This document shows positions 1 through 11,873 of a DNA stretch of 50,732 nucleotides, piece by piece. The DNA lies in contig NZ_JANLNY010000013.1 of the NCBI RefSeq assembly GCF_025465995.1, forward strand, positions 1 through 50,732, given 5' to 3'. The notes beneath the pieces are model-generated. The model ran no database searches. It had not been told where the DNA came from and saw nothing but the letters and a program-made list of their open reading frames with translations. This DNA is from Pseudomonas sp. 5P_3.1_Bac2. Its GTDB lineage: Bacteria > Pseudomonadota > Gammaproteobacteria > Pseudomonadales > Pseudomonadaceae. How positions within the stretch are numbered: position 1 is the first letter of the stretch; each line of letters starts with the position of its first letter. The translations under genes and the position numbers were made by a program.

Positions 1-1
1 C

Positions 2-38
2 AATAAAAAAGGCCGCTGAGTGAGCGGCCTTTTTATTG
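2..38 (-). terminator. Rho-independent terminator of fabI
   Basis: Arms aaggccgct (9-17) and agcggcctt (23-31) flank a 5-nt loop; A-rich and T-rich flanks extend the pairing. Read on the minus strand the hairpin ends in a run of T directly after the fabI stop codon at 56. The A/T flanks on both sides would let it work in both directions. Confidence 0.85.
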
Positions 39-55
39 TGCGCAGAAAGACTGGC

Positions 56-850
56 TTACTCTTCCATGGCGCCCATGGCGGTGGTGTTGAAGCCGCCGTC
101 GACGTACATGATTTCACCGCTGATGCCCGAGGCCAGGTCGGAGCAGAGGAAGGCGCCGGCATTGCCGACTTCGTCGATGGTGACGTTGCGGCGCAGCGGG
201 GTTTGCTTCTCGTTGGCGGCGAGCATTTTGCGGAAGCTCTTGATGCCGGAGGCCGCCAGGGTGCGGATCGGGCCGGCCGATACGGCGTTGACGCGGGTGC
301 CTTCTGGGCCGAGGCTGCCGGCCAGGTAACGCACGCCAGCTTCCAGGCTGGCTTTGGCCATGCCCATGACGTTGTAGTTAGGCATGGTGCGCTCGGCGCC
401 CAGGTAGGACAGGGTCAGGAGGCTGCCATTGCGGCCTTTCATCATCTCGCGACCAGCTTTGGCCAGGGCGACGAAGCTGTAGGCGCTGATGTCATGGGCG
501 ATGCGGAAGCCTTCGCGGGTGGTGACGTCAGTGAAGTCGCCGTCCAGTTGGTCGCCAGGGGCGAAGCCAACGGAGTGCACGATGCAGTCCAGGCCGTCCC
601 ATTTTTTGCTCAGGGCGTCGAATACCGCGGCGATTTCTGCGTCATTGGCGACGTCGCATGGGAAGCACAGGTCGGCGCTAGAACCCCAGCCAGCAGCGAA
701 TTCTTCCACGCGGCCTTTGAGCTTTTCGTTCTGGTAGGTGAAGGCCAGTTCGGCACCTTCACGGTGCATAGCTGCCGCAATGCCGGAGGCGATGGACAGT
801 TTGCTGGCGACGCCAACGATCAGTACGCGCTTGCCGCTTAGAAAACCCAT
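56..850 (-). CDS. fabI: Enoyl-[acyl-carrier-protein] reductase (NADH)
   Basis: FabI carries out the last reduction of each fatty-acid elongation cycle, enoyl-ACP to acyl-ACP, in the cytoplasm. The 264-residue product has the usual FabI length. It is an atypical short-chain dehydrogenase: an N-terminal nucleotide loop ([11 protein letters not shown], residues 11-21), Tyr149 in the SYLGAE segment, and the catalytic pair Tyr159 and Lys166 with the FabI spacing of six residues. The ATG at 850 is preceded by an aggaagagga ribosome site. It lies 30 nt downstream of the peptide-transporter ATPase gene on the same strand, the arrangement I recall in Pseudomonas aeruginosa (PA1806-PA1807). It may be co-transcribed or have a promoter inside the upstream gene; I see no obvious one in the 30-nt gap. 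Confidence 0.96.
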   Translation of the reverse strand: MGFLSGKRVLIVGVASKLSIASGIAAAMHREGAELAFTYQNEKLKGRVEEFAAGWGSSADLCFPCDVANDAEIAAVFDALSKKWDGLDCIVHSVGFAPGDQLDGDFTDVTTREGFRIAHDISAYSFVALAKAGREMMKGRNGSLLTLSYLGAERTMPNYNVMGMAKASLEAGVRYLAGSLGPEGTRVNAVSAGPIRTLAASGIKSFRKMLAANEKQTPLRRNVTIDEVGNAGAFLCSDLASGISGEIMYVDGGFNTTAMGAMEE

Positions 851-880
851 GGGTGTGATTCCTCTTCCTGTTTACAAGGA

Positions 881-2488
<1,608 letters not shown>

Positions 2489-2489
2489 G

Positions 2490-3509
2490 TTATTTCCTCG
2501 GGTCAAAGGCATCGCGTGCCGCTTCGCCGATAAACACCAGCAGGCTGAGCATTATGCCAAGCACGGCGAAGGCGCTGATGCCCAGCCAAGGTGCTTGTAA
2601 GTTGGATTTACTTTGCGCTACCAGCTCACCTAGCGATGGCGCCCCGGCTGGCAAGCCAAAGCCTAAGAAGTCCAGAGCCGTAAGGGTGCCGATGGCGCCT
2701 GTGAGGATAAAGGGCAGGAAGGTCAGGGTGGAGATCATCGCGTTGGGCAGGATATGCCGGAACATGATCGCGCCGTTGCGCATACCCAGGGCCCGGGCAG
2801 AACGCACATATTCTAGGTTGCGGCCACGGAGGAACTCGGCGCGCACCACATCGACCAGGCTCATCCAGCTAAACAGCAGCATGATGCCCAGCAGCCACCA
2901 GAAGTTGGGCTGGACAAAACTGGCCAAAATAATCAGCAGATACAGCACCGGCAGGCCCGACCAGATCTCCAAAAAGCGTTGTCCGAGCAGGTCGACCCAG
3001 CCGCCATAGAAGCCCTGCAAGGCGCCGGCAAACACGCCAATAATCGAGCTGAACAGGGTCAGGGTCAGGGCGAACAGCACGGAGATACGGAAACCGTAAA
3101 TCACCCGCGCCAGCACATCGCGGCCCTGGTCATCGGTGCCCAGCCAGTTTTCTGCGCTGGGTGGCGCCGGCGCCGGTACTTGCAGGTCGTAATTGATGGT
3201 GCCGTAGCTGTAGCGAATCGGCGGCCACAGCATCCAGCCATTTTTCTGGGTGATCAGCTCCTGGATATAGGGGCTTTTGTAGTTGGCTTGCAGCGGAAAT
3301 TCGCCGCCAAAGGTGGTCTCCGGGTAGCGTTTAAGCACTGGGAAATACAGCTCGCCGTCGTAGCTGACGACCAAGGGCTTGTCGTTGGCGATCAGCTCGG
3401 CGCCTAAGGTGAGCACAAACAGCGCAAGGAAGATCCATAGCGACCACCAGCCGCGCTTATGAGCCTTAAAGATTTGCAGGCGACGTTGGTTTATCGGGGA
3501 CAGCTTCAT
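2490..3509 (-). CDS. nppC: Peptide ABC transporter permease (NppC/YejE type)
   Basis: An inner-membrane permease of the DppC/OppC class, 339 residues. The N-terminal charged stretch (INQRRLQIFKAHKRGWWSLW) is followed by a first membrane segment, then a large periplasmic region of about 100 residues characteristic of YejE. The C-terminal five-helix core carries the permease EAA-type loop (SARALGMRNGAIMFRHILPN). The start at 3509 has a gggagg ribosome site; a longer frame to 3530 would overlap the preceding gene. One base separates it from the stop codon of the upstream permease, so translation is probably coupled. It should pair with the adjacent NppB-type permease to form the channel. Confidence 0.92.
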   Translation of the reverse strand: MKLSPINQRRLQIFKAHKRGWWSLWIFLALFVLTLGAELIANDKPLVVSYDGELYFPVLKRYPETTFGGEFPLQANYKSPYIQELITQKNGWMLWPPIRYSYGTINYDLQVPAPAPPSAENWLGTDDQGRDVLARVIYGFRISVLFALTLTLFSSIIGVFAGALQGFYGGWVDLLGQRFLEIWSGLPVLYLLIILASFVQPNFWWLLGIMLLFSWMSLVDVVRAEFLRGRNLEYVRSARALGMRNGAIMFRHILPNAMISTLTFLPFILTGAIGTLTALDFLGFGLPAGAPSLGELVAQSKSNLQAPWLGISAFAVLGIMLSLLVFIGEAARDAFDPRK

Positions 3510-3510
3510 C

Positions 3511-4584
3511 TCAATCCTCCCGACTTTCAAAGTCGATCCGTGGGTCGACCAAGGTGTAAGTAATATCGCCGATCAAACGCACCACCAAACCGAGCAGGGT
3601 GAAGATAAACAGGGTGCCGAACACCACCGGATAGTCGCGGTTGATGGCCGCTTCAAAGCCCATCAGGCCGAGGCCGTCGAGGGAGAAAATCACCTCGATG
3701 AGCAGTGAGCCGGTGAAGAAAATCCCCATAAAGGCCGCAGGGAAGCCGGCGATCACAATCAGCATGGCATTGCGAAACACATGACCATAGAGCACGCGGT
3801 TACTGCTCAAGCCTTTGGCCCGGGCGGTGACCACGTATTGCTTGTTGATCTCATCCAGAAAGCTGTTTTTGCTGAGGATGGTGAGCGTGGCGAAGTTACC
3901 AATCACCAGCGCGGTGATGGGCAGCGCCAGGTGCCAGAAGTAGTCCAATAGCTTGCCGGTAAAGCTCAGCTCGGCGAAGTTACTGGAGGTCAGGCCGCGT
4001 AGCGGGAACCAATCCCAGTAACTGCCGCCAGCGAACAGCACAATCAGCATGATGGCGAACAGAAACGCCGGAATCGCATAGCCGATGATGATGGCGGAAC
4101 TGGTCCACACATCAAAGGCGCTGCCGTTGCGGGTGGCCTTGGCGATGCCGAGGGGGATCGACACCAAGTACATGATCAGGGTGCTCCACAACCCCAGAGA
4201 GATCGAGACCGGCATCTTCTCGATGATCAGATCAATCACGCTGGCGTCACGGAAAAAGCTGCTACCAAAATCCAGCTGCGCATAGCTTTTGATCATCAAC
4301 CAAAAACGCTCTGGCGCGCTTTTGTCGAAGCCATACATCTTTTCGATTTCGGCGATCAGCTCCGGGTCCAGCCCTTGCGCGCCACGATAGTTGGAGCCCG
4401 CCACGCTGACTTCGGCACCGCCACCGGCGACGCGGCTGGTGGCGCCATCAAAGCCTTCGAGCTTGGCGATCATCTGATCCACCGGGCCACCCGGGGCGGC
4501 CTGGATGATGATGAAGTTGATCAGCAAGATGCCGAACAGGGTTGGAATAATCAGCAGCAGGCGGCGAAAGATATAGGCCAGCAT
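3511..4584 (-). CDS. nppB: Peptide ABC transporter permease (NppB/YejB type)
   Basis: The second permease, DppB/OppB class, 357 residues. It begins [20 protein letters not shown], the standard first helix of this family, then a periplasmic region, then the conserved core ending in a permease EAA loop ([20 protein letters not shown]). The start at 4584 is chosen over the longer frame to 4680: it matches the family N-terminus, has ggagcaataag before it, and starts one base after the upstream stop. The periplasmic region between the first two helices is long, as in YejB. It works with the products encoded immediately on either side. Confidence 0.92.
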   Translation of the reverse strand: MLAYIFRRLLLIIPTLFGILLINFIIIQAAPGGPVDQMIAKLEGFDGATSRVAGGGAEVSVAGSNYRGAQGLDPELIAEIEKMYGFDKSAPERFWLMIKSYAQLDFGSSFFRDASVIDLIIEKMPVSISLGLWSTLIMYLVSIPLGIAKATRNGSAFDVWTSSAIIIGYAIPAFLFAIMLIVLFAGGSYWDWFPLRGLTSSNFAELSFTGKLLDYFWHLALPITALVIGNFATLTILSKNSFLDEINKQYVVTARAKGLSSNRVLYGHVFRNAMLIVIAGFPAAFMGIFFTGSLLIEVIFSLDGLGLMGFEAAINRDYPVVFGTLFIFTLLGLVVRLIGDITYTLVDPRIDFESRED

Positions 4585-4585
4585 C

Positions 4586-6448
4586 TTATTGCTCCGCGCG
4601 CGCAGGGGCGCCTGCGTCAGCTGCTGGGCTCTGCGCGCTACTGGCCGGGCGCATCCACCAGGTGTACAGACCCAGGTCATATTTAGGGCTGACGGCCGGG
4701 TGCTCGAAGTGATTCCAATAGGCTACGCGCCAGGTCTTGATATGCCAGTTAGGGATCACGTAATGGCCCCACAGCAGCACGCGATCGAGGGCGCGGGCGT
4801 GGTCGATCAGGCTTTGGCGCGAGTCGGAGCTGATCAACTGCTCCACCAGGGTATCGATGGCTGGGCTTTTCAAGCCGATCAGGTTGCGGCTGCCGGGGTT
4901 GTCGGCGCTTTGGCTCTGCCAGTATTCGCGTTGCTCATTACCGGGGGAGGAGGATTGACCGAAGCCGCCGACCACCATGTCGTAGTCGCGCGAATGCAGA
5001 CGGTTGATGTACTGCGAAACGTCTACGCGGCGGATCTGCATGTCGATGCCAAGGTCGGCCAGGTTGCGCTTAAACGGCAGCAGCACGCGCTCAAATTCGG
5101 TTTGGGCGAGAAGAAATTCAAAACTGACGGGCTTGCCTTGGCTGTCGAGCATCTGGTCGCCCTCGACCTTCCAGCCAGCCTCTTGCAGCAGTTGGTAAGC
5201 ACGGCGCTGCTGATCGCGGATGATGCCGCTGCCATCGCACACCGGGGCCTGATAAGCCTCGGTAAACACCTGCTCAGGGATTTGTCCGCGCAGCGGCTCA
5301 AGGATGGCCAGTTCTGCAGGGGACGGCAGGCCTTTGGCGGCCATTTCAGAGTTTTCGAAGTAGCTGTTGGTGCGGGTATAGGCGCCATTAAACAGTTGGC
5401 GGTTGGCCCACTCAAAGTCAAACAGCAAGCTAAAGGCTTCGCGCACGCGCACATCGGCAAACAACGGGCGGCGGGTGTTGAAGATAAAGCCTTGCATGCC
5501 CACCGGGTTTTGGTTGAGGATCTCTTCTTTGACCAACTGGCCGTTGGTAACTGCCGGGGTGTTGTAAGCGCTGGCCCAATTCTTCGCGCTCATCTCCTGC
5601 CAAAAGTCGAACTGCCCGGCCTTTAGGGCTTCCAGGGCCACGGTGTTATCGCGGTAGTAGTCGAATTGCAGGTTGTCGAAATTGTAGAAGCCGCGGGCCA
5701 CAGGTAAGTCTTTGGCCCACCAGTCTTTGACTCGCTCATAGCGAATACTGCGTCCGGCCTGCACTTGGCCAATCTTATAAGGGCCGCTGCCCAGTGGCAG
5801 TTCTAGGTTGCCTTTTTGAAAGTTGCGCCCCTCCCACCAATGCTTCGGCAGCACCACCAACTGGCCGATAATCATCGGCAGCTCACGATTACCTGCGTGT
5901 TTGAAGATAAAGCGCACTTGCCGCGGCCCTTCAACCTCGACCCGATCGACATCGGCGTAGTAGCCGCGGAATAACGGCGCCCCCTGTTTTATCAGGGTTT
6001 CGAAGGTGAACTTGACGTCTTCAGCGGTGATCGGCTGGCCGTCATGGAAGCGCGCTTGTGGGCGCAGGTAAAAGCGCACCCAGGAGTTGTCCTCGGCCTT
6101 CTCGATTTTTTCCGCGACCAAGCCGTATTCGGTGAAGGGCTCATCCATGCTTTGCACGGTCAGGGTGTCGTAAATCATCTGCAAGCTGTCGGCCGACACG
6201 CCCTTGGTGATAAAGGGATTAAGGCTGTCAAAACTGCCAAAGCCGGCTTGGCGCAAGGTGCCGCCTTTGGGCGCGTCAGGGTTGACGTAATCGAAGTGTT
6301 GGAAGTCGGCCGGGTATTTAGGCGGCTCGTCATACAGGGTAATGGCGTGTTTAGGGCTGGCCATGGCTAGGCTGGCCACGCTGAGGAGGGCAGCGCTTAA
6401 CAGGCTGCCGCTGGCGCGGATGAACAGTGCGCGCAGTGCATGGTTCAT
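4586..6448 (-). CDS. nppA2: Peptide ABC transporter substrate-binding protein 2 (NppA2/YejA type)
   Basis: Periplasmic solute-binding protein of the SBP_bac_5 (cluster C) family, 620 residues. A signal peptide is visible: basic start, hydrophobic stretch [14 protein letters not shown], cleavage likely after AMA near residue 30. The mature start and the [20 protein letters not shown] segment are typical of YejA. The ATG at 6448 overlaps the preceding stop by four bases (ATGA) and has ggag upstream. It is a diverged paralogue of the next gene; the two share [35 protein letters not shown] and related blocks. Two binding proteins on one permease pair usually widen substrate range. In P. aeruginosa PA14 the equivalent Npp system takes up peptidyl nucleoside antibiotics. 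Confidence 0.91.
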   Translation of the reverse strand: MNHALRALFIRASGSLLSAALLSVASLAMASPKHAITLYDEPPKYPADFQHFDYVNPDAPKGGTLRQAGFGSFDSLNPFITKGVSADSLQMIYDTLTVQSMDEPFTEYGLVAEKIEKAEDNSWVRFYLRPQARFHDGQPITAEDVKFTFETLIKQGAPLFRGYYADVDRVEVEGPRQVRFIFKHAGNRELPMIIGQLVVLPKHWWEGRNFQKGNLELPLGSGPYKIGQVQAGRSIRYERVKDWWAKDLPVARGFYNFDNLQFDYYRDNTVALEALKAGQFDFWQEMSAKNWASAYNTPAVTNGQLVKEEILNQNPVGMQGFIFNTRRPLFADVRVREAFSLLFDFEWANRQLFNGAYTRTNSYFENSEMAAKGLPSPAELAILEPLRGQIPEQVFTEAYQAPVCDGSGIIRDQQRRAYQLLQEAGWKVEGDQMLDSQGKPVSFEFLLAQTEFERVLLPFKRNLADLGIDMQIRRVDVSQYINRLHSRDYDMVVGGFGQSSSPGNEQREYWQSQSADNPGSRNLIGLKSPAIDTLVEQLISSDSRQSLIDHARALDRVLLWGHYVIPNWHIKTWRVAYWNHFEHPAVSPKYDLGLYTWWMRPASSAQSPAADAGAPARAEQ

Positions 6449-8280
6449 TGAGCTTTCTCCGGGGATTTCAGCCACCAACTACGCAGCCCTAGGGTGTAAG
6501 GCGGAGTGGTGACGAAGGCAAATCGGTTGCGGTAAGCCAATCGGTGGTAATCGATGTACCAGTTGGGAATGCTGTAATGCTGCCACAACAATACCCGGTC
6601 AAGGGCACGAGCGGCGGCCACTTGCTCATCTTGGCTAGAAGCTGAGAGCAGTTTCTCAATCATCGCATCGACCACCGGGTGGCTGACGCCTGCGTAATTC
6701 TTGCCGCCTTTAACCTGGGCTTGGCTGGAGTGAAAGTACAGCGACTGTTCAAGGCCAGGGCTTAAGGACTGCGGCAAGGTCATGAGGATCATGTCGAAGT
6801 CGTATTGGTCCAGGCGCTGCTTGTACTGGGCACGGTCGACCGTGCGCAGCTTGGCTTGGATGCCGATGCTGGCCAGGTTCTCGGTATAGGGCTGGAGGAT
6901 GCGCTCTAAGTTGGGGTTAACCAAGAGGATTTCAAAACGCAGCGGCTGCTTTGCCGCGTTCACCAAGACGCCCTGCGGGGACGGCTGCCAGCCGGCTTCG
7001 GCGAGCAGGCCCAAGGCGCGGCGCAGGGTATCGCGCGGGATGCCATTACCTTGGGTGGTTGGCACCTTAAACGGCTCGTTAAACAGACGCGCCTGCAGTT
7101 GTTTGCGATAGGGCGACAGCAGCAACCACTCAGCCCCTTCAGGTTTGCCGGTCGCGGCAAACTCACTGTTGGGGTAGTAACTTTTGGAGCGCACATAGGA
7201 GCTGTTGAACAGCGCGCGGTTGGCCCATTCGAAGTCGAACATCAAACCCATGGCCTCGCGCACCTTACGCTGGGCGAACACCTCGCGGCGGGTGTTCATA
7301 AACAGGCCTTGGGTTTGCGTGGGGATCTGGTGGGGGATTTGCGCGCGCAGCACCTCGCCACGCTTGAGCGCCGGGAAGTTATAAGCCGTGGCCCAGTTCT
7401 TCGCTTGCTGCTCGATATACAGATCGAATTCGCCGGCCTTGAAGGCTTCAAAGGCGACGTTGCTGTCGCGGTAGAACTCGACTTCAACCCGGTCAAAATT
7501 ATATTTGCCACGGTTTACCGGCAGTTTCTCCCCCCACCAGTCCTTTACCCGCGTAAAGGTCAGGCTGCGCCCTGGATTGACCTCGGAGATCTTATACGGG
7601 CCGCTGCCCAGTGGCGGATCGAAGGTGGTGGCTTTGAAATCACGGGTTTTCCAGTAGTGCTGCGGCAGCACGGGCAACTCGCCCAAGCGCAGAATGAGCA
7701 GCGGATTACCGGCCCGCTTCAGCACAAAACGAATGCTCAGGCGGTTGAGAATGTCGACCCGCTGCACTTCCTGCAGGCTGGTGCGGTACTGCGGATGGCC
7801 TTGCTTGAGGAGCAACTGATAGGAGAACGCCACGTCGTAAGCGGTGATTGACTCGCCATCATGAAAGCGTGCCTCGGGGCGCAGGTTAAACACCACCCAG
7901 CTGCGATCATCACTGTATTCCACCGACTCGGCGACCAAACCGTAGCTGGCCGCCGTCTCATCCCCGGAGGGATCGTACTGGCCGGTGCCCACCATCAGCG
8001 GCGCGTTCAGCTCATTGACGCCGTACTGCAAAAAGTTCGGCGTGCTGCTCGGGCTGCTGCCTTTAAAGGTGTAGGGGTTAAGGGTGTCGAACGTACCTGA
8101 GGCCATCAGGTGCAAGGTGCCGCCCTTGGGTGCGTTGGGGTTGACCCAGGCGAAGTGGGTGAAATTCGGCGGATATTTCAGCGCGGCAAATTGTGCATAG
8201 CCATGACTTTTATAGAGGGTGGCCCACGCCAGCGGACTTGCGGCTAAGCAGAGCAAAAGCGAGAGGAGGGGGCGTATCAA
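6445..8280 (-). CDS. nppA1: Peptide ABC transporter substrate-binding protein 1 (NppA1/YejA type)
   Basis: First gene of the transporter operon, a periplasmic SBP_bac_5 protein of 611 residues. The signal peptide is MIRPLLSLLLCLAASPLAWA, cleaved after residue 20. Family blocks include WVNPNAPKGGT, ARFHDGESITAYDVAFSY and [17 protein letters not shown]. The start codon is TTG (8278-8280): an in-frame stop lies a short way upstream and the next internal Met (residue 59) would remove the signal peptide, so no ATG alternative exists. A ggaa sits about 8 bases before it. The weak start may lower its expression relative to the others. The promoter should lie in 8281-8350, between this gene and the mltD terminator. 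Confidence 0.91.
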   Translation of the reverse strand: MIRPLLSLLLCLAASPLAWATLYKSHGYAQFAALKYPPNFTHFAWVNPNAPKGGTLHLMASGTFDTLNPYTFKGSSPSSTPNFLQYGVNELNAPLMVGTGQYDPSGDETAASYGLVAESVEYSDDRSWVVFNLRPEARFHDGESITAYDVAFSYQLLLKQGHPQYRTSLQEVQRVDILNRLSIRFVLKRAGNPLLILRLGELPVLPQHYWKTRDFKATTFDPPLGSGPYKISEVNPGRSLTFTRVKDWWGEKLPVNRGKYNFDRVEVEFYRDSNVAFEAFKAGEFDLYIEQQAKNWATAYNFPALKRGEVLRAQIPHQIPTQTQGLFMNTRREVFAQRKVREAMGLMFDFEWANRALFNSSYVRSKSYYPNSEFAATGKPEGAEWLLLSPYRKQLQARLFNEPFKVPTTQGNGIPRDTLRRALGLLAEAGWQPSPQGVLVNAAKQPLRFEILLVNPNLERILQPYTENLASIGIQAKLRTVDRAQYKQRLDQYDFDMILMTLPQSLSPGLEQSLYFHSSQAQVKGGKNYAGVSHPVVDAMIEKLLSASSQDEQVAAARALDRVLLWQHYSIPNWYIDYHRLAYRNRFAFVTTPPYTLGLRSWWLKSPEKAQ

Positions 8281-8348
8281 AGCAAATTCCGGTCCGTGGC
8301 ATTGTTAAGGCCTGATGAACCGGCACATTAACAGCTTGCATGCAGCCG

Positions 8349-8393
8349 CAAAAGAGCGCCGCTGGCAGCGCCTGCAAGGGGTAGCGGCGCTCT
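8349..8393 (-). terminator. Probable terminator downstream of mltD
   Basis: An 11-bp perfect stem, agagcgccgct (8353-8363) with agcggcgctct (8383-8393), closes a 19-nt loop. On the minus strand it is followed by TTTTGCGG. It lies between the mltD stop and the peptide-transporter operon, so it would separate those two units. Confidence 0.65.
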
Positions 8394-8470
8394 GCTGAAT
8401 GGCTGTGCGGTCTGACCGACCCTAGAGCTGACAGGCATGCCTGCGCCGCGCGGTTTTGACGCAGCGCGGC

Positions 8471-10072
8471 TTAGTTTTTGAATAAGGTCAGGGTCTGGCC
8501 TGGGCTCAGGTCTTTGCCAGCCCGCGGGTTCCAACTTTGCAGGCTTTTCATCGGCACGTTGAAGCGCTTGGCAATCAGGTACAGCGAGTCGCCGCTGCGT
8601 ACCCGGTAGTACGTGGCGTTCAGCCGTTCTTTCTTGCCGTTGCCGGCGACCTGGATTTTTTGGCTGGCTGGGCGACTAGGGGCGGCCGGGCCTGGAGTCA
8701 GTTTCAGCACTTGGCCTGCGCGCAGGCGCTGGCCGGCAAGTTTGTTCCACGTTTGAATCTGTTTAACGGTGACATTGTTCTCATTGGCGATTTGCCACAG
8801 GTTGTCGCCGTTTTTCACGGTGTAATTGCGGCTGCTGGCCACCGCCCTGTTGACGCTGCGCTGTTGATACAGCGGCTCGCGCACGGCCACCCCAGGTTGG
8901 GTGGGAATGGTCAGTTGCTGGCCCACCCGCAGGTGATTGCTTTGCAGCTTATTGATGTCTTTAAGGGTGCTGACCGTGACTTGGTTACGGTTGGCGATGC
9001 TGTTCAGGCTATCGCCGGGGCGCACTTGGTACTGCTGCCAGTCGACCAAGTCTTGCGGCTTCATCAGCGCCAGGTTGGCGGCAAACAGTTCAGCTTTGTC
9101 AGCCGGCACCAGCAGATGTTGCGGGCCATCCAGGGTCACGCCTTTTTTATAGGCCGGGTTGAGCAGGTACAGCTCGTCTTTATCCAGTTCAGCCATGGCC
9201 GCAACCCGGGCCAGATCCATACGCTGCTTGAACTCAACTTTCTCGAAGTAGGGCTCGTTGGCAATGGGTGCGAGGTTGACGCCATAGGCTTGCGGACTCA
9301 TCACCACTTGCGACAGGGCCAGCAGGCGCGGCACGTAATTCTGGGTTTCTGCGGGGAGCGGCAGGTTCCAGTAATCAGTCGGCAGGCCGAGCTTTTCGTT
9401 GCGCTCAATAGCCCGGCTAACCCGGCCTTCACCGGCGTTATAGGCAGCCAGCGCCAAGAGCCAGTCGCCGTTAAACATTTCCTTGAGCCGCTCGAGGTAG
9501 TTCAGGGCGGCATCGGTGGACGCCATCACATCACGGCGACCGTCATAGAAACGGGTTTGGCGCAGATTGAAGTTACGTCCCGTGGCCGGCATAAACTGCC
9601 ACAGGCCCACGGCGTCGGCGTGGGACAACGCCAAGGGGTTGTAGGCGCTCTCGATCATTGGCAGGAGCGCCAACTCGGTGGGCATATTGCGCTGCTCTAA
9701 ACGCTCGACAATAAAGTGGATGTAAGGGCTGCTGCTTTGCCCGGCGTTCTCCACAAAAGACGGGTTGCTGACGAACCACAGGCGCTGCTGCTCAATCCGT
9801 GGATTGAGGGAGATGTGGTCTTGCAACTGGTAGCCGCTGCGCAGGCGCTCCCAAATGTCCTTGGGCGCTTGGTTGGCGGTCTTGGTTTTAGGGTCAAGCC
9901 ATTGTGTCGGGGTTTCCAGTCCCACCACGATGTCGGTGGCACTGCCGTCGTCTGATGGCACAGGGCTGGTGCTGGAGCAGCCGGCCAGAATCACGCACAA
10001 AGTGACCGCAAGCAACTTGGCGTTTTGCGCCAATGCCTTGGGATTCAAGGGTTTGTGCTGATCTGACGACAT
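8471..10072 (-). CDS. mltD: Membrane-bound lytic murein transglycosylase D
   Basis: MltD cleaves the MurNAc-GlcNAc bond of peptidoglycan, giving anhydro-muropeptides, from the inner face of the outer membrane. The product (533 residues from ATG 10072) is a lipoprotein: hydrophobic segment and lipobox ILAGC with Cys32. A family GH23 catalytic domain follows, with the likely catalytic Glu in LLPMIESAYNP (near residue 139) and the DAVGLWQFMPATGRNF segment. Three LysM peptidoglycan-binding repeats end the protein, each opening with a YxV-x-GD motif (VRPGDSL, VKNGDNL, VRSGDSL). A TTG at 10096 would add eight residues; neither start has a strong ribosome site and I prefer the ATG. Its neighbour gloB is on the same strand, as in P. 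aeruginosa (PA1812-PA1813). Confidence 0.94.
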   Translation of the reverse strand: MSSDQHKPLNPKALAQNAKLLAVTLCVILAGCSSTSPVPSDDGSATDIVVGLETPTQWLDPKTKTANQAPKDIWERLRSGYQLQDHISLNPRIEQQRLWFVSNPSFVENAGQSSSPYIHFIVERLEQRNMPTELALLPMIESAYNPLALSHADAVGLWQFMPATGRNFNLRQTRFYDGRRDVMASTDAALNYLERLKEMFNGDWLLALAAYNAGEGRVSRAIERNEKLGLPTDYWNLPLPAETQNYVPRLLALSQVVMSPQAYGVNLAPIANEPYFEKVEFKQRMDLARVAAMAELDKDELYLLNPAYKKGVTLDGPQHLLVPADKAELFAANLALMKPQDLVDWQQYQVRPGDSLNSIANRNQVTVSTLKDINKLQSNHLRVGQQLTIPTQPGVAVREPLYQQRSVNRAVASSRNYTVKNGDNLWQIANENNVTVKQIQTWNKLAGQRLRAGQVLKLTPGPAAPSRPASQKIQVAGNGKKERLNATYYRVRSGDSLYLIAKRFNVPMKSLQSWNPRAGKDLSPGQTLTLFKN

Positions 10073-10170
10073 TAAATGGGCTAATTTTGGCGGCAAAAAG
10101 TTCGGGCGATTCTAGGAATCAGCCCGTACAGGGTCAAGTTATAACCCGCTTTGCCGGGGCCCAAGGCGTT

Positions 10171-10944
10171 TCAGAATTTATCCTTCCAGGCGCGCAATGC
10201 GGCGAAAACCTCTACCGCAGAGCGCTCGCCACCGCCATCACGCTGGGCGATGGCGGCCACCACGCTGGGCTGCTCGCTACGCAGAAATGGGTTGGTGGCC
10301 AGCTCCAGGGCAATGTTTGATGGCAAACTGATCTTGCCCTCGCTGCGCCATTGGCTGACTTCATCGAAGCGCCTGATAAGTGCCGAGTTGTCTGGTTCCA
10401 CAGCCATGGCAAAGCGCAGGTTGCTCAAGGTGTATTCGTGGGTGCAGTACACCAGCGTCTGCTGCGGCAGGGCGGCGAAGCGGCTTAGGGACTCGTGCAT
10501 CTGTGCTGGCGTGCCTTCAAACAGGCGACCACAGCCACCGGCGAACAAGGTGTCGCCACAGAACAGCCACTGCTGTTCGGGCTGGATATAGGCGATATGG
10601 CCCAAGGTATGGCCGGGCACGGCATAGATCGTGAAATTCAGCCCGAGCACTGCGATCAGATCGCCGTCGTCCAGCGCCACGTCGCGGCCGGGGATCTTCT
10701 CATGGGCCGGGCCGAACACTTGGGCGCCGCTGGCGGCCTTGAGCTGTTCAACGCCGCCGACGTGATCGTGGTGGTGGTGGGTGATCAGAATATGGCTCAG
10801 CTGCCAGCCAGGGTGAGCCTCAAGCCAGGCCAGTACGGGGGCGGCATCACCGGGGTCAACCACTGCACAGCGTTGCTGCTGTTGGTCTTGCAGGAGCCAG
10901 ATATAGTTGTCGTTAAAGGCAGGTAAGGCGTCGATTTTAATCAT
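10171..10944 (-). CDS. gloB: Hydroxyacylglutathione hydrolase (glyoxalase II)
   Basis: Second step of methylglyoxal detoxification: S-lactoylglutathione is hydrolysed to D-lactate and glutathione. The 257-residue protein has the metallo-beta-lactamase fold signature THHHHDH (His56, His58, Asp60, His61), then His111 in PGHTLGH, Asp130 in GDTLF and His168 in CTHEYT, which together bind the two metal ions. The start is taken at ATG 10944, matching the family opening [16 protein letters not shown]; an adjacent ATG at 10947 is equally possible and a TTG at 10968 is less likely. It is divergent from the methyltransferase gene at 11019. The D-lactate produced could feed the Dld enzyme encoded near 35 kb. 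Confidence 0.95.
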   Translation of the reverse strand: MIKIDALPAFNDNYIWLLQDQQQQRCAVVDPGDAAPVLAWLEAHPGWQLSHILITHHHHDHVGGVEQLKAASGAQVFGPAHEKIPGRDVALDDGDLIAVLGLNFTIYAVPGHTLGHIAYIQPEQQWLFCGDTLFAGGCGRLFEGTPAQMHESLSRFAALPQQTLVYCTHEYTLSNLRFAMAVEPDNSALIRRFDEVSQWRSEGKISLPSNIALELATNPFLRSEQPSVVAAIAQRDGGGERSAVEVFAALRAWKDKF

Positions 10945-11018
10945 CATCAGGTGCCAAGCAGGTCGCAAAGGTGCATCTTAGGCTGCAATGACCGTACTGG
11001 CTACGCAGGTGAGTCGCG

Positions 11019-11822
11019 ATGGAAAAGTCCGCTAAGTCACTTAACCTCCCCATCCAAGGCCCACCCTTGGCGTTGGCTGACAGTGCCTGGCTGGCGCTGA
11101 TAGATGAAGCGCGGCGCTGGTTCGCTGGGCCTTTAGGGCAATTGCTGCTGAGCCAACAGAAGCAGATGTTGGAGGAGGAGTTGGCGCGCCTGTTCGGCGG
11201 CTATTTATTGCATTACGGCCCGGCCGCCGAGCGTATGCCCGAAGTGCCACATATCCAGCGCAGTGTGCGGGTTGGCGCGCCGTTTAACGGCGTGGACATC
11301 ATCTGCGATGAGCAGCACTGGCCCTTTAGCGAGCACGCCGCCGATGTGGTGGTGGTGCAGCACGGTCTGGACTTCAGCCTGTCGCCCCACGGCCTGCTGC
11401 GTGAAGCTGCGCGCTCGGTGCGCCCGGGTGGCCATCTGCTGGTGTTGGGGATCAACCCCGTCAGCGCTTGGGGGGCACGCCATCTGCTCAGTCGCGATGC
11501 CTTGCACAAGGCCCAGTGCATCGCACCCAACCGAGTTGCCGACTGGCTGAGCCTGCTGGGCTTCGCGCTGGAGAAACGCCGCTTCGGGTGTTATCGTCCG
11601 CCGCTTTGTTCGCCGGCCTGGCAGGCGCGTTTAAGCTCGCTGGAGCGTTTAGGGGGTGACTGGCAAGTGCCCGGCGGCGGCTTTTATCTGTTGCTGGCGC
11701 GTAAGCTGGTGATGGGCATGCGCCCTGTGCGCCAACGCAACCGCCAGAGCGTCGGCCAACTGATACCCATGCCGGTGGCGAAAGTCAGTCGCCGGCAGCC
11801 CTCTGAAATACCTCCCAGCTAA
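11019..11822 (+). CDS. YafS-like SAM-dependent methyltransferase-domain protein
   Basis: A 267-residue protein of the methyltransferase-11-like YafS group, of unknown substrate. The C-terminal half of the Rossmann core is visible: VQHGLDFSLSPHGLLREAAR followed by SVRPGGHLLVLGINPVSAWG, the post-motif-III region of SAM methyltransferases. The N-terminal glycine loop is weak or absent, so cofactor binding is uncertain. The ATG at 11019 has aggtga 8 bases upstream. In many gammaproteobacteria this gene sits, as here, between gloB and rnhA-dnaQ, so the assignment rests partly on position. The arginine-rich C-terminus has no recognised function. Confidence 0.75.
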   Translation: MEKSAKSLNLPIQGPPLALADSAWLALIDEARRWFAGPLGQLLLSQQKQMLEEELARLFGGYLLHYGPAAERMPEVPHIQRSVRVGAPFNGVDIICDEQHWPFSEHAADVVVVQHGLDFSLSPHGLLREAARSVRPGGHLLVLGINPVSAWGARHLLSRDALHKAQCIAPNRVADWLSLLGFALEKRRFGCYRPPLCSPAWQARLSSLERLGGDWQVPGGGFYLLLARKLVMGMRPVRQRNRQSVGQLIPMPVAKVSRRQPSEIPPS

Positions 11823-11873
11823 GCCTGCGTGCTGCTGGGTGAGTCAAACCTTTAAGTGTGAGATAGCCGATAG

